Shown here: one piece after another, positions 34,133-42,623 of the stretch | How positions within the stretch are numbered: the stretch's first letter is position 1 | Layout: each line of letters starts with the position of its first letter | Source: Pullulanibacillus pueri | GTDB lineage: Bacteria; Bacillota; Bacilli; Bacillales; Sporolactobacillaceae | DNA: 64,000 nt | NCBI RefSeq assembly: GCF_014639255.1 | Contig: NZ_BMFV01000016.1 | Span: 1-64,000, forward strand | Reading direction: 5' to 3' | Notes under the pieces: model-generated | The model's input: the letters and a program-made list of their open reading frames with translations, nothing else | Told to the model about the DNA's origin: nothing | Databases searched by the model: none | Translations under genes and position numbers: made by a program

Positions 34133-36553
34133 TTACAATTCAAGTGCCAGTTTACGGGATAGGTTCTTAAACTCCCGTGCTAGTTCTTTTTCTGATAGAG
34201 CCTTAGGTGTCACTACAGAAATGTTTTGAGTGATACTTGCACCAGTGGCATTGCCTTGCCCAGATACACCTCTGTAATTAAAGTCAAAGCTGGTTGGCAC
34301 TGCATTTTGCATATCCCTTGAAACTGCTGTCATTGCATCCTCAAAACCTACACCGATACCTTCACCCATGTTGCGGCCAATTCCAGCAAATAGGGTTGAA
34401 GGAGAGCGGATACCGAAGAAGTCTTTAATCCTTGAAACAACATTTCCGAAAAATCCAGATATTTTACTCCATAGCCATGCCCCTGCGTCTGAAATACCTT
34501 GCCATAGACCTTTAATCAGATTGCCACCCACTTGAGCCATTTGACCGATATAGCCAGTAAAGGCTTTGATCAGTCCAGAGATAATCTGCGGTACTGCTTT
34601 AACAATCTCCACGATTATCCTTGGTAGGTTTGCAATCAATGCCACAAACAGTTGTACACCCGCTAAGATAATCTTATCGATGTTACCAATAACGGCATTG
34701 ACCAGCGAGCTAACAATCTTGGGAATAGCACCTACAACAGTAGTAATAATCTGCGGCAATGCCTGAATGAGTGAAACTAGAAGCCGGATACCTGCATCAA
34801 TAATCAAAGGAATCGAGCCAATAACAGCATTGATGATACTGTCGATAATTTGCGGAATTGCTTCCACAACTGCTGTAATAATGGTAGGCAAAGCTGTAAC
34901 CAGTGAGGACAATAATTGAATACCCGCTTCAATAATCTGCGGAATAGATTTAATGATAAAATCCACTATTGCTTTGATGATGACAGGCAATGCAGAAGTA
35001 AGCTGGGGTATGGCATCTACCAATCCCTGTGCTAATCCTAAAATCAACTGCAAAGCGGCATCCAAAATGAGTGGTAGGTTATCCATCAATCCTTGGACAA
35101 TCTGCATAACTGCAGAAACTGCCGCAGGGATGAGTTGTGGTAACGCTATGCCGATTCCCTCCACAAGTGCTGTTACTAATTCAATTGCTGCATTTATTAG
35201 CAGTGGAAGGTTATCAATTAATGCACCGACAATCGTCATTAGAGCACTTACTGCAGCTGGGATAAGTTCCGGTAAAAGATTTAACATTGTTTCCAGTACT
35301 TGCGTGAATATATTTGTAACTAATTCAAGAAGCATTGGTAGCAATTCTGCAACCGCCGCTAATATTGCGCCTGTCGCTGTTGGCAAGGCGGCTACGATAT
35401 TTTCTAAAACCGGTACAATATTAGTGACAACCGCCTCGAAAGCATCAACAAGATTCTCAGTCAGATTCGTCATATCAGCATTGGCATTACCGAGTCCAGC
35501 TGTAAATGAACCAAGTGCGGCCTGTAGTAACCCAATAGAACCGGAGATTGTCTCGGTTGATTCTTTTGCAAAGTTACCTGCATACTGCTCTGTGTTCTCA
35601 AAGAACATTTGCATTGCTACTTCGGCTTTTTCCGCTTGTGTTGCAGTATTCCAAGTGAAATCCAGACCCTTTGCGAGAGCATAGGCTTCGATGTTTGTAG
35701 CGTTCATCGCAACACCTAAGTTATCCATCATATCAAAGTTACCCTTTGCCGCCCCAGTGACTGCCTCCAATGCCGAGGACATATCAATACCCATAACAGA
35801 TGCCATGTCTGCCGCACGTTGCATGGCCTTTTCAGTTAGCTCAAGACTTCTCTGTTGCTGTATACCAGAACCTTGGAATAACGCGCCCATTTTGTTGGCA
35901 GTTGCAAGGTACTCACTTTGGGAAACACCTAGATTTTTATAGGCTTCCTCACCAGTTTTCTGAATCGATGCAGCATATGCTCCAAAAACCGCCTCCGATC
36001 CACCTAGGTTTTGTTCTAATTCTCCGAACTGAGTAACTACCTCTTTACCTAACTTAATAGCCGCGGCTCCAGCGGCAACGGCAACCGCACCCATCGCCAC
36101 ACCAATGCCCTTGAGTACACCGCCAAGCTTTTCAAACCTGCCACCAGCATCCTCTGCACTTTTACCTGAATCCTCTAACTCTTCACCGAGATTATCCGCT
36201 TCAATTGTAGACTCCTCAAGTTCACGTTCCATAAGGTTCAGTTCTGCCTGAGCCCTATTTAATTGTATCTGCCAGTTTTGGGTGCGGCGGTCATTTTCAC
36301 CGAAAGAGGAGGAGGCATTATCAAGGGCAGCCTTAAGGGTAGAAATCTTTTCTTTCTGTGCGTCAATTTCTTTATTTAAAACGGCATTTCGAGCCGTGAT
36401 CGATTGAATGGATTTATCGTTTTTATCAAATTGACTGGTTACAAGGGCCATTTCACTACCTAGTACCTTAAATGATTGATTGATTTCGGAGAGTGCCTTC
36501 TTAAATTCTCGCTCACCCTCGACACCTATTTTTAATCCAAAATTATCCGCCAT
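34133..36553 (-). CDS. phage tape measure protein
   Basis: An 806-residue protein that sets tail length and is ejected with the DNA. An N-terminal coiled coil (about 40-135) is followed by a Gly/Ala-rich membrane-active segment (about 150-175). Next are the TP901-type core (QFGELEQNLGGSEAVFGAYA, EVAMQMFFENTEQYAGNFAK) and a long run of hydrophobic repeats of 35-40 residues (about 400-680) built on PQII/LIPA...ALV...LI. The end (SFDFNYRGVSGQGNA and beyond) is conserved. Its length predicts a tail near 120 nm by the usual 1.5 angstrom per residue rule. Confidence 0.9.
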   Translation of the reverse strand: MADNFGLKIGVEGEREFKKALSEINQSFKVLGSEMALVTSQFDKNDKSIQSITARNAVLNKEIDAQKEKISTLKAALDNASSSFGENDRRTQNWQIQLNRAQAELNLMERELEESTIEADNLGEELEDSGKSAEDAGGRFEKLGGVLKGIGVAMGAVAVAAGAAAIKLGKEVVTQFGELEQNLGGSEAVFGAYAASIQKTGEEAYKNLGVSQSEYLATANKMGALFQGSGIQQQRSLELTEKAMQRAADMASVMGIDMSSALEAVTGAAKGNFDMMDNLGVAMNATNIEAYALAKGLDFTWNTATQAEKAEVAMQMFFENTEQYAGNFAKESTETISGSIGLLQAALGSFTAGLGNANADMTNLTENLVDAFEAVVTNIVPVLENIVAALPTATGAILAAVAELLPMLLELVTNIFTQVLETMLNLLPELIPAAVSALMTIVGALIDNLPLLINAAIELVTALVEGIGIALPQLIPAAVSAVMQIVQGLMDNLPLILDAALQLILGLAQGLVDAIPQLTSALPVIIKAIVDFIIKSIPQIIEAGIQLLSSLVTALPTIITAVVEAIPQIIDSIINAVIGSIPLIIDAGIRLLVSLIQALPQIITTVVGAIPKIVSSLVNAVIGNIDKIILAGVQLFVALIANLPRIIVEIVKAVPQIISGLIKAFTGYIGQMAQVGGNLIKGLWQGISDAGAWLWSKISGFFGNVVSRIKDFFGIRSPSTLFAGIGRNMGEGIGVGFEDAMTAVSRDMQNAVPTSFDFNYRGVSGQGNATGASITQNISVVTPKALSEKELAREFKNLSRKLALEL

Positions 36554-36567
36554 ACCTTCACCTCCTC

Positions 36568-37142
36568 CTATATGCCTAGTGGGATAATATCGTCAATGGT
36601 CTGAGTTTTCTTTGGCTTTTCAATGCCATGCCACTGCTTATGGCAAGCCCATAAATCAAAAAACAGTCCAATTGGCAGAAGCCAGAATTCCTCTGCCTCC
36701 ATGCCCATCTGGACTGTTCCATAATAAAGAAGCCGGGTAAAGACCTCAGCGTCCGTTACCCGACTTCCACGTTTTTTGGAGTTTCCTCCTCACTTTCCAC
36801 ATTTCTCTTTGTACCTTTGAACATTGCCTCGGTAATTGCAGTTTTATATGCCGCTAAGTCAAGCGGTGAAGTAAGAAGCTCCACTTCTTCCTCTGTAAGC
36901 AATTCTTCTGGTGCGTTCTTATTCTTAAGATTACGAATCAAAATGGACTGGTTTGCAAGCAGCGTGATTAGCCAAACAATCTCGTCCAGTGCCATCTCGA
37001 AGTTTTCTGATTTCATCAGTTTTTCTCCAAGGTTTTCAAGACCACCGTAACGACCGGCAATGGCCTTTGTTGCACGTGTAGTTAAAACCAGTTCATACTC
37101 TTTGTCACCTATGTTGATTGAGGCACTTCTATCATTATCCAT
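36568..37142 (-). CDS. tail assembly chaperone, -1 frameshift long form (gpGT type)
   Basis: After the slip site 36771-36777, the -1 frame stays open for about 68 residues (GSRVTDAEVFTRLLYYGTVQ through PKKTQTIDDIIPLGI) and stops at 36568, 15 bp before the tape-measure start. The two-ORF layout between major tail protein and tape measure is universal in lambda-like siphophages, and the short/long chaperone ratio matters for tail assembly. The coordinates span both frames. Confidence 0.85.
36756..37142 (-). CDS. tail assembly chaperone, short form (gpG type)
   Basis: A 128-residue protein beginning MDNDRSASINIGDKEYELVL, with helical TTRATKAIAGRYGGLENLGE. It ends EETPKNVEVG in the zero frame. 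Short chaperones coat the tape measure during tail assembly. AGGAGGGG precedes ATG. Ribosomes slipping at A AAA AAC make the long form instead. Confidence 0.85.
   Translation of the reverse strand: MDNDRSASINIGDKEYELVLTTRATKAIAGRYGGLENLGEKLMKSENFEMALDEIVWLITLLANQSILIRNLKNKNAPEELLTEEEVELLTSPLDLAAYKTAITEAMFKGTKRNVESEEETPKNVEVG
36771..36777 (-). other. -1 ribosomal frameshift site A AAA AAC
   Basis: Minus-strand AAAAAAC is phased as A AAA AAC relative to the short chaperone frame, the optimal slippery heptamer. The zero-frame stop is five codons later. The new frame joins the conserved second ORF. Confidence 0.85.
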
Positions 37143-37153
37143 GATTTCCCCTC

Positions 37154-37744
37154 CTATGGTTCAGGTGTATATACAGGTTCATAGACTTCAGTGAACCAGC
37201 CTGTTATGGTGGTCGATGAAACACCAGGATCACCTTCTGTAACTTCCGCTTTCCATGGGTGCTTGCCCAATCCATCCAGCTTATTCCTACGCATAACGGT
37301 TCCTTCGATGGTGGGTGTAGAAAAGGTAATGGAATCAGCCTTTGTCTGTAAGTTGGTAGCTGGTAGTCCAAACTTAACGCGATACAGCCAAAAATAGCGG
37401 TATGTTCCGTTAGCCCTTTGCGCACGAAACCCCACTGCAACTGGTGTACCCACATTTTCACTGGCTGAGATTAATACTCCGTTGTCATCTGTAGAAGCAC
37501 CAGTTAAATCCGCTGCAACTGTCGGACCAATGTCGTCAACACCGAGAGTGAGAGTACCACTGTTAAAGTCTTTCACAACCTCAGCCGCACCATCGTCAGC
37601 ATACAGAATTGCTTCCACCAGTTCTACCGAGAGTTCAGCAGTGATGGCTTTTGCAAGTACGGAAGGTTGGGCATAAGTTTCCTCACCGTTAGTGTCCTCG
37701 GTTATTTTTGAATAGTACAGTCTATCAAGACCGATCGTTGCCAT
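37154..37744 (-). CDS. major tail (tube) protein
   Basis: A 196-residue protein with the siphovirus tube-protein pattern: ATIGLDRLYYSKITEDTNGE, ADDGAAEVVKDFNSGTLTLG, VGFRAQRANGTYRYFWLYRV, and FSTPTIEGTVMRRNK. It polymerises into the tail tube. GGAGGAATAACAC precedes ATG. It stands just ahead of the chaperone genes. Confidence 0.88.
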   Translation of the reverse strand: MATIGLDRLYYSKITEDTNGEETYAQPSVLAKAITAELSVELVEAILYADDGAAEVVKDFNSGTLTLGVDDIGPTVAADLTGASTDDNGVLISASENVGTPVAVGFRAQRANGTYRYFWLYRVKFGLPATNLQTKADSITFSTPTIEGTVMRRNKLDGLGKHPWKAEVTEGDPGVSSTTITGWFTEVYEPVYTPEP

Positions 37745-37747
37745 GTG

Positions 37748-38089
37748 TTATTCCTCCAATCTATAGTTTTTTGCCACATCGATGGCATAATGATGATATC
37801 CAGTATCATCCTCGTGTCCGATGTATCTCCGTTCGGTCACAGTAAAATCCGCATTTATTAAAGAAGTGGTGAGCTGTCTTTTCCTCTTTAAGTAGTTACT
37901 TTTTGAGAACAATGATATCCTCGCTTCCTGCACATCAAAGCCTGGACGGTTATCCGCATGAACTTCAAAAATATCCGAAAGAGGGAGAATCACGACATAC
38001 TCATCTGGTGCCAAACCTGAAAAAACCCCGGTTTCCACGGGGAGCGGTATAGTGGAAACAAGGGTATTCAATTCCTCTAAAATATTCAT
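37748..38089 (-). CDS. tail completion/terminator protein
   Basis: A 113-residue protein (ILEELNTLVSTIPLPVETGV, then YVVILPLSDIFEVHADNRPG) with the small alpha/beta layout of tail terminators placed before the tube gene. The chosen ATG at 38089 overlaps the stop of the preceding gene by 4 bp and follows GGAGGAGG. Confidence 0.7.
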   Translation of the reverse strand: MNILEELNTLVSTIPLPVETGVFSGLAPDEYVVILPLSDIFEVHADNRPGFDVQEARISLFSKSNYLKRKRQLTTSLINADFTVTERRYIGHEDDTGYHHYAIDVAKNYRLEE

Positions 38090-38517
38090 ATCTTCTTGAT
38101 CTCCTCCTCCAGCTTGGCGACCATTGCGTTGATGCAAGGTTTCCTAGATGCATTCCTCGCAGGCTTTAGGAAGGGTTTTGCAGGCTGACCATGTTTGCCA
38201 TATTCGATAATGCTGGCAAGTTTAGCATTGCTCTCGCCGTCAGATCGTGGCTCGGCAAAGCCGACTTTTACATTGAAGTTTCCGTTTCTATCTTGCTTTG
38301 CTCCAGAAAGACCCAGTGAAGATAGCAACTCACCAGTGCTTTTGGATGGATATTTCGTGCCCTTGCCAACCACCTTACTTAGATTTCCTTTGACTTTATC
38401 AAGCACCACTTCACCGCCAACTTCCAAAACCTTAGGAAGAATCACATCGGTCTGGTCAGCTAATCGAGATACCTTTAAAAGGAATTCTTCTGGCATCTTT
38501 ATATTCGCTTTTGCCAT
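38086..38517 (-). CDS. HK97 gp10-like neck/tail protein
   Basis: A 143-residue protein with the HK97-gp10 pattern: N-terminal helix LLKVSRLADQTDVILPKVLE, basic KGTKYPSKSTGELLSSLGLS and the end KHGQPAKPFLKPARNASRKP. It helps join head and tail. ATG at 38517 follows GAGGTG. Confidence 0.82.
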   Translation of the reverse strand: MAKANIKMPEEFLLKVSRLADQTDVILPKVLEVGGEVVLDKVKGNLSKVVGKGTKYPSKSTGELLSSLGLSGAKQDRNGNFNVKVGFAEPRSDGESNAKLASIIEYGKHGQPAKPFLKPARNASRKPCINAMVAKLEEEIKKI

Positions 38518-38522
38518 ATCCA

Positions 38523-38858
38523 TCACCTCACAGTTGGTTCTAGCTTTTCGGCTAAAACCTCGACATACATACCTCGATTTCTTACATCCTCAACACTTAA
38601 AATTTGATATCTGCCATCATCGCAGACGATAACCATTTCATTGGTCACCTTAAGTCCGAAGATTTTTCTAAACCTGAATAGGGAAGTTGCAGATGAAAAT
38701 GATGCCATATTCGTCCATCGCTCACTGCCATGCCGATCTTCCTTGTAAGCAAGTACACTTGCGAGTATGTTGTCATCTTTTGTGGCGAAGCCTTCCTTAT
38801 CCTTTGTGGGTATCGTGCAAATGATATCGATGAAGGTGTTCATCTTCCCAAAGCTCAC
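38523..38858 (-). CDS. phage head-tail adaptor (head closure)
   Basis: A 111-residue beta-rich protein, with SFGKMNTFIDIICTIPTKDK, then AYKEDRHGSERWTNMASFSS and RYQILSVEDVRNRGMYVEVL. Its place between gp6-like connector and gp10 matches head-closure proteins. GTG at 38858 is preferred because it lies 2 nt after the upstream stop; ATG at 38843 or TTG at 38882 are alternatives. Confidence 0.75.
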   Translation of the reverse strand: MSFGKMNTFIDIICTIPTKDKEGFATKDDNILASVLAYKEDRHGSERWTNMASFSSATSLFRFRKIFGLKVTNEMVIVCDDGRYQILSVEDVRNRGMYVEVLAEKLEPTVR

Positions 38859-38859
38859 A

Positions 38860-39180
38860 CTAAACACCCCACTCTCGATCAAGTCGTAAAAGCAAGTTCA
38901 CTGTATTCCATACTTGTTGTCCCGCCTGTACGCTATCAGCAAAGAAACCTGCCGTCGAGCCATCTCTACTTTCATAGAAATGACTCGACAACATGATCAC
39001 TGCTTGTTCTGTTGTTGGAGGCATAGCATGTGTTTCATAATAGTTTTCAGGAACGTGCTGATAGCTTTGTGCATAGGAGACTGCAGCAGTGATAAATCCA
39101 ATAAGGAGGGCATCATCCTGATCATGTGCTAAAATTAAGTTCGCTTTAACTTTAGGCAAGAGATTATCTGCCACTGCCAT
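38860..39180 (-). CDS. gp6-like head-tail connector
   Basis: A 106-residue mostly helical protein: LLPKVKANLILAHDQDDALL, then FITAAVSYAQSYQHVPENYY and EQAVIMLSSHFYESRDGS, a typical phage QLRG/gp6 DNA-packaging connector. It docks under the portal. Confidence 0.85.
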   Translation of the reverse strand: MAVADNLLPKVKANLILAHDQDDALLIGFITAAVSYAQSYQHVPENYYETHAMPPTTEQAVIMLSSHFYESRDGSTAGFFADSVQAGQQVWNTVNLLLRLDREWGV

Positions 39181-39206
39181 ACCACCAACCTCCTTTACAT
39201 TCCACC

Positions 39207-39419
39207 TTAGTCAGCCTCCATAAGCCCCGCTGCTTTTAGTTTGGCAAGCAGGGCATTGAAGTCCGTAACTAGACCAGCAACATCGGTGGCGGTGCTGTCT
39301 GCCTGGTTTTCAGCAACAGGAAGCCCCATAACCGAGGCCCCTTCTTTAATTTCTAAAACACCTCCGATGACAGTTTTTTCTCCGCCTTGTTCGGTATAAT
39401 TCTTCGTGTTATAACTCAT
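39207..39419 (-). CDS. head fibre protein
   Basis: A 70-residue protein with EQGGEKTVIGGVLEIKEGAS and the end DFNALLAKLKAAGLMEAD, the pattern of small head-fibre proteins encoded just after the capsid in Firmicute siphophages. GGAGGTG precedes ATG. Confidence 0.75.
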   Translation of the reverse strand: MSYNTKNYTEQGGEKTVIGGVLEIKEGASVMGLPVAENQADSTATDVAGLVTDFNALLAKLKAAGLMEAD

Positions 39420-39431
39420 AAAGCACCTCCG

Positions 39432-40625
39432 TTAGGCTTTCTGTTGGAGTACCTTAACGGCCTCCGGTAAGATAAGCTTTCCATCAACTCGCTGAGTCGC
39501 AATAAATCCTACTTGACCTGTAACAGCATAGAGTTCATTTAATCGTTTGAATACGCGTCCTTGACGGTCTGCCACCCAGTAATAACTAAAATCACCGAAT
39601 ACCATAGTCTTTGCACCTGCTTCAATAGTAGGTACATATGATGAGGTGTACAGCGGGCGGTTAAGAATCGTATCAGGTGTCCCCGCTTGGACAGAAGGTT
39701 GCCATAAGTACTGTCCGTTTCCGTCCTTTAATTTACGGATAGCTTTTATAGTGGCGTCATTCATTACGAATACTGCCTTATTTCGATACGGTGCTTTTAA
39801 GCTGTAGAATAAATCTAATACCTCATCCAAAGTGATGGCAGTGGCACTTGCCGCAGTAACCCCAACTTGACCACCACCAGTAGCATTCAGAATTCCTGTT
39901 GGCTTTCCTGTACCGTCACCTATGAAGAAGGCTTCCTCCTCCTTGTTACCAATGCGACGGGCGAATTCTCTTGTGATGTAGCTTTCGAGATTAAACACGG
40001 AATCATTTAGCAGTTCCTCAGAGACTTTGATCATCGTTGCTAGTTTATAAGCACCAATCGATACTTGACCGAAGCTGTCATCACTCTCTGGAATAGCTCC
40101 TTCTTCATCGATCCAACTTGCAGTGCCTTTGCTTGCAACAACAGGAATCTTACGGTCACCAGAAGATGTAGTGATTACATTAGCCAATCTACGGAAAATA
40201 TTTTCTTCCTCTAGAGCTTCTACTAGAGTACGTTCAAACTCATCTGGCACAAGGAATCCGCCTTCAGAATCAGTGCCAATCTTTAGAGCGTTTCTTACTT
40301 CATAGCTAACATTGTCACGCATTGCATTCCAGAAAGCTCTTTTGTATTCAGCACTTGCACGACCGGTCTTTTCCTCTCCAGTTCTAGTAGGTTCATTGGT
40401 AATTGGGTTACTGGTTGCTTTCGACAGTTCCAAATCGATAGATGCTTGGCGTTCCAAACGTTCAATTTCCTTACCAAGAGCCACCACATCGGCTTCCATT
40501 TTTTCATAGGTTGTCGTGTCCTCGGCGGATAACAGTCCATCACCACCACGTTTGGAATCAAGGAATGCCTTTGCTGCGTCCCATGCTTTAGCGCGTTTCT
40601 CGCGCAATTCAAGAATTTTACTCAT
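39432..40625 (-). CDS. HK97-family major capsid protein
   Basis: A 397-residue precursor. The N-terminal ~100 residues form a helical scaffold (delta) domain (LELREKRAKAWDAAKAFLDS, coiled coil 35-70), removed by the neighbouring protease. The mature HK97 fold starts near NALKIGTDSEGGFLVPDEFE and continues with IKVSEELLNDSVFNLESYIT, GDGTGKPTGILN and FGDFSYYWVADRQGRVFKRL. Confidence 0.93.
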   Translation of the reverse strand: MSKILELREKRAKAWDAAKAFLDSKRGGDGLLSAEDTTTYEKMEADVVALGKEIERLERQASIDLELSKATSNPITNEPTRTGEEKTGRASAEYKRAFWNAMRDNVSYEVRNALKIGTDSEGGFLVPDEFERTLVEALEEENIFRRLANVITTSSGDRKIPVVASKGTASWIDEEGAIPESDDSFGQVSIGAYKLATMIKVSEELLNDSVFNLESYITREFARRIGNKEEEAFFIGDGTGKPTGILNATGGGQVGVTAASATAITLDEVLDLFYSLKAPYRNKAVFVMNDATIKAIRKLKDGNGQYLWQPSVQAGTPDTILNRPLYTSSYVPTIEAGAKTMVFGDFSYYWVADRQGRVFKRLNELYAVTGQVGFIATQRVDGKLILPEAVKVLQQKA

Positions 40626-40644
40626 TGTTATTTCCTCCTTAAAT

Positions 40645-41334
40645 TTAGTGCGAAATTAAAGAAAGCCGCTTATCCAGCGACTCAATGGGTGTACCTGTTT
40701 TCTGTTTTGGTTGTTTTGGCAGTTTGCTGATAAGCGAGTTAGTAACCGCCATCCTGCTAAAGATAAGACTATCCGTCAAATCCGGTGTTTCACTTTCCAT
40801 GAACATGATCTTGTCTGCAAAACCAAGTTCAATGGCTTTATTTGCATTCATCCATGATTCTGCATCCATCAGATGAGAGAGTTTTGTTCGAGAAAGGCCC
40901 GTCTTTAACTCATAGGCATTAATAATACTTTCCTTGACCTCATCTAATAGAGCCTTTGCTCGCAGCATTTCCTCACTGTCACCGATAGCAATCGTTGATG
41001 GGTTATGGATCATCAGCATGGAAACAGGGGACATATATACATCTCCACCAGCCATTGCAATAACGGATGCCGCACTTGCCGCAAGCCCATCAATCTTTAC
41101 ATTGACTTTTCCGGTATACTCCATCAGCATGTTATAAATCTGGGCTGCTGCGAACACATCACCACCAGGGGAATTAATCCACACCGTAATATCGCCGGTG
41201 CCTGCCAGCAATTCATCTTTAAAAATCTTAGGTGTGACCTCATCGCCCCACCACGTTTCTTCGGATATCACTCCGTTTAAATAGAGGGTACGTTCTTCAT
41301 CAGAATCTCGCACCCAGTTCCAAAACTTCCTCAT
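40645..41334 (-). CDS. ClpP-like prohead maturation protease
   Basis: A 229-residue serine protease with the S14/ClpP fold: TVWINSPGGDVFAAAQIYNM, then GLAASAASVIAMAGGDVYMS (catalytic Ser in ASAAS), and SMLMIHNPS with the catalytic His. It cleaves the capsid delta domain during head maturation. Its ATG directly follows the portal stop TAA. Confidence 0.9.
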   Translation of the reverse strand: MRKFWNWVRDSDEERTLYLNGVISEETWWGDEVTPKIFKDELLAGTGDITVWINSPGGDVFAAAQIYNMLMEYTGKVNVKIDGLAASAASVIAMAGGDVYMSPVSMLMIHNPSTIAIGDSEEMLRAKALLDEVKESIINAYELKTGLSRTKLSHLMDAESWMNANKAIELGFADKIMFMESETPDLTDSLIFSRMAVTNSLISKLPKQPKQKTGTPIESLDKRLSLISH

Positions 41335-42579
41335 TTACTGACCTCCTTCGGTTTTGGCAAACGCACCTGCGTCAGCCAGTTTTGTCATATTTCCGTTAAC
41401 CAGATATAAATCGCCGCCTTCCTCAGCCGGTATTCTGTTCATGTCCTCCAGTTCACGGATATCGTTGGCTGACATCCAGCCATTTTGACGACCTGTAGCG
41501 TAGCCATTCATACGACTTTGGTAATCACCACGAAGCAGACCGTCCAAATTGAACTTGATAAACAGTGAAGTTTTCTCAGAAGGCAAAATAAGCGATTGCT
41601 GAAGACTTTGTTCCCATCGCACCACCCACGGATCGAGGGTGTATTTTACAAACTCTAAAGACTGCTGCTCAATATTGGAGAAACTAGACTTCTCAAGATC
41701 ACCCACCATATGGGGTGGCACTCGGAAAATCCTCGCAATCTCATTAATTTGGAATTTCCGTGTTTCAAGAAATTGTGCCTGTTCCGGTGGGATACCAATG
41801 GCTTGAAACTTCATGCCTTCCTCCAACACAGCAATTTTGTGAGCATTGCCTGTGCCTTGATAGGCACTATTCCAACTTTCCTTGACCCTCTGTATATCTT
41901 TGATTACACCTGGGTGCTCCAGCACACCTCCGGGATTTGCACCATTGGCAAAGAATGCCGCACCGTACTCTTCAGTAGCAAGTGACATACCGATTGCATT
42001 TTTAGCCATGGCAATAGGGCTATAACCAATGAGTCCATCAAAACCTAAGCCAGGAATGTGAAGAACTTCATCTTTACGGAGTGTGACATAGCCGCCTTTT
42101 GGGTTTAGGCCACTTTCATCCGTATCACGGTAATAGGTATAGACCAGCTCACCATTTGTTGCTCGACTAACCTCCATCTTGTTGGGGAGTAGGGGATAAA
42201 GCGCCACTGCCTGCCCACGACCGTTTCTGACCACCTGTGCATAGGCATTTCCCCAAAGCAAAAGATGACTCATCAGTGTTTCTCGAAACACAAATGAAGT
42301 CATCTCTGGATTTGGTTCATCATGAAGAAGGTAATACAACGGGTGAAAAGGAATCTTTTCTTTACCTCCATCAGAACGATATCTATATACATGGAGTGGC
42401 AGTCCTGCAATCGCTTCAGCTAGTATCCTTACGCAGGCATACACTGCTGTTGCTTGCATTGCAGTACGCTCGTTCACTGTTTTGCCAGATGACGTACCAC
42501 CAAACAGGAAGGAAAATGCACTACCCACACGGTTTTGCGGTTTGTCCCTTGACCGAAACAGTCCTTTTATTAGATTCAT
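41335..42579 (-). CDS. HK97-family portal protein
   Basis: A 414-residue portal that forms the DNA entry ring. Family blocks: TAVYACVRILAEAIAGLPLH, LLHDEPNPEMTSFVFRETLM, GYSPIAMAKNAIGMSLATEE, IARIFRVPPHMVGDLEKSSF and FSNIEQQSLEFVKYTL. ATG at 42579 with GGAGGTGA; an upstream in-frame GTG overlaps that site. Confidence 0.92.
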   Translation of the reverse strand: MNLIKGLFRSRDKPQNRVGSAFSFLFGGTSSGKTVNERTAMQATAVYACVRILAEAIAGLPLHVYRYRSDGGKEKIPFHPLYYLLHDEPNPEMTSFVFRETLMSHLLLWGNAYAQVVRNGRGQAVALYPLLPNKMEVSRATNGELVYTYYRDTDESGLNPKGGYVTLRKDEVLHIPGLGFDGLIGYSPIAMAKNAIGMSLATEEYGAAFFANGANPGGVLEHPGVIKDIQRVKESWNSAYQGTGNAHKIAVLEEGMKFQAIGIPPEQAQFLETRKFQINEIARIFRVPPHMVGDLEKSSFSNIEQQSLEFVKYTLDPWVVRWEQSLQQSLILPSEKTSLFIKFNLDGLLRGDYQSRMNGYATGRQNGWMSANDIRELEDMNRIPAEEGGDLYLVNGNMTKLADAGAFAKTEGGQ

Positions 42580-42623
42580 AGGCGTCACCTCCGAATATAA
42601 ACATTGTTGTTAACCATTAAGGT

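Noticed and set aside
34953..35684. 243-codon plus-strand frame opposite the tape measure gene
   Set aside because: It is antisense to the repetitive hydrophobic part of the tape measure protein, whose codon pattern keeps the opposite frame open; no ribosome binding site and no domain.
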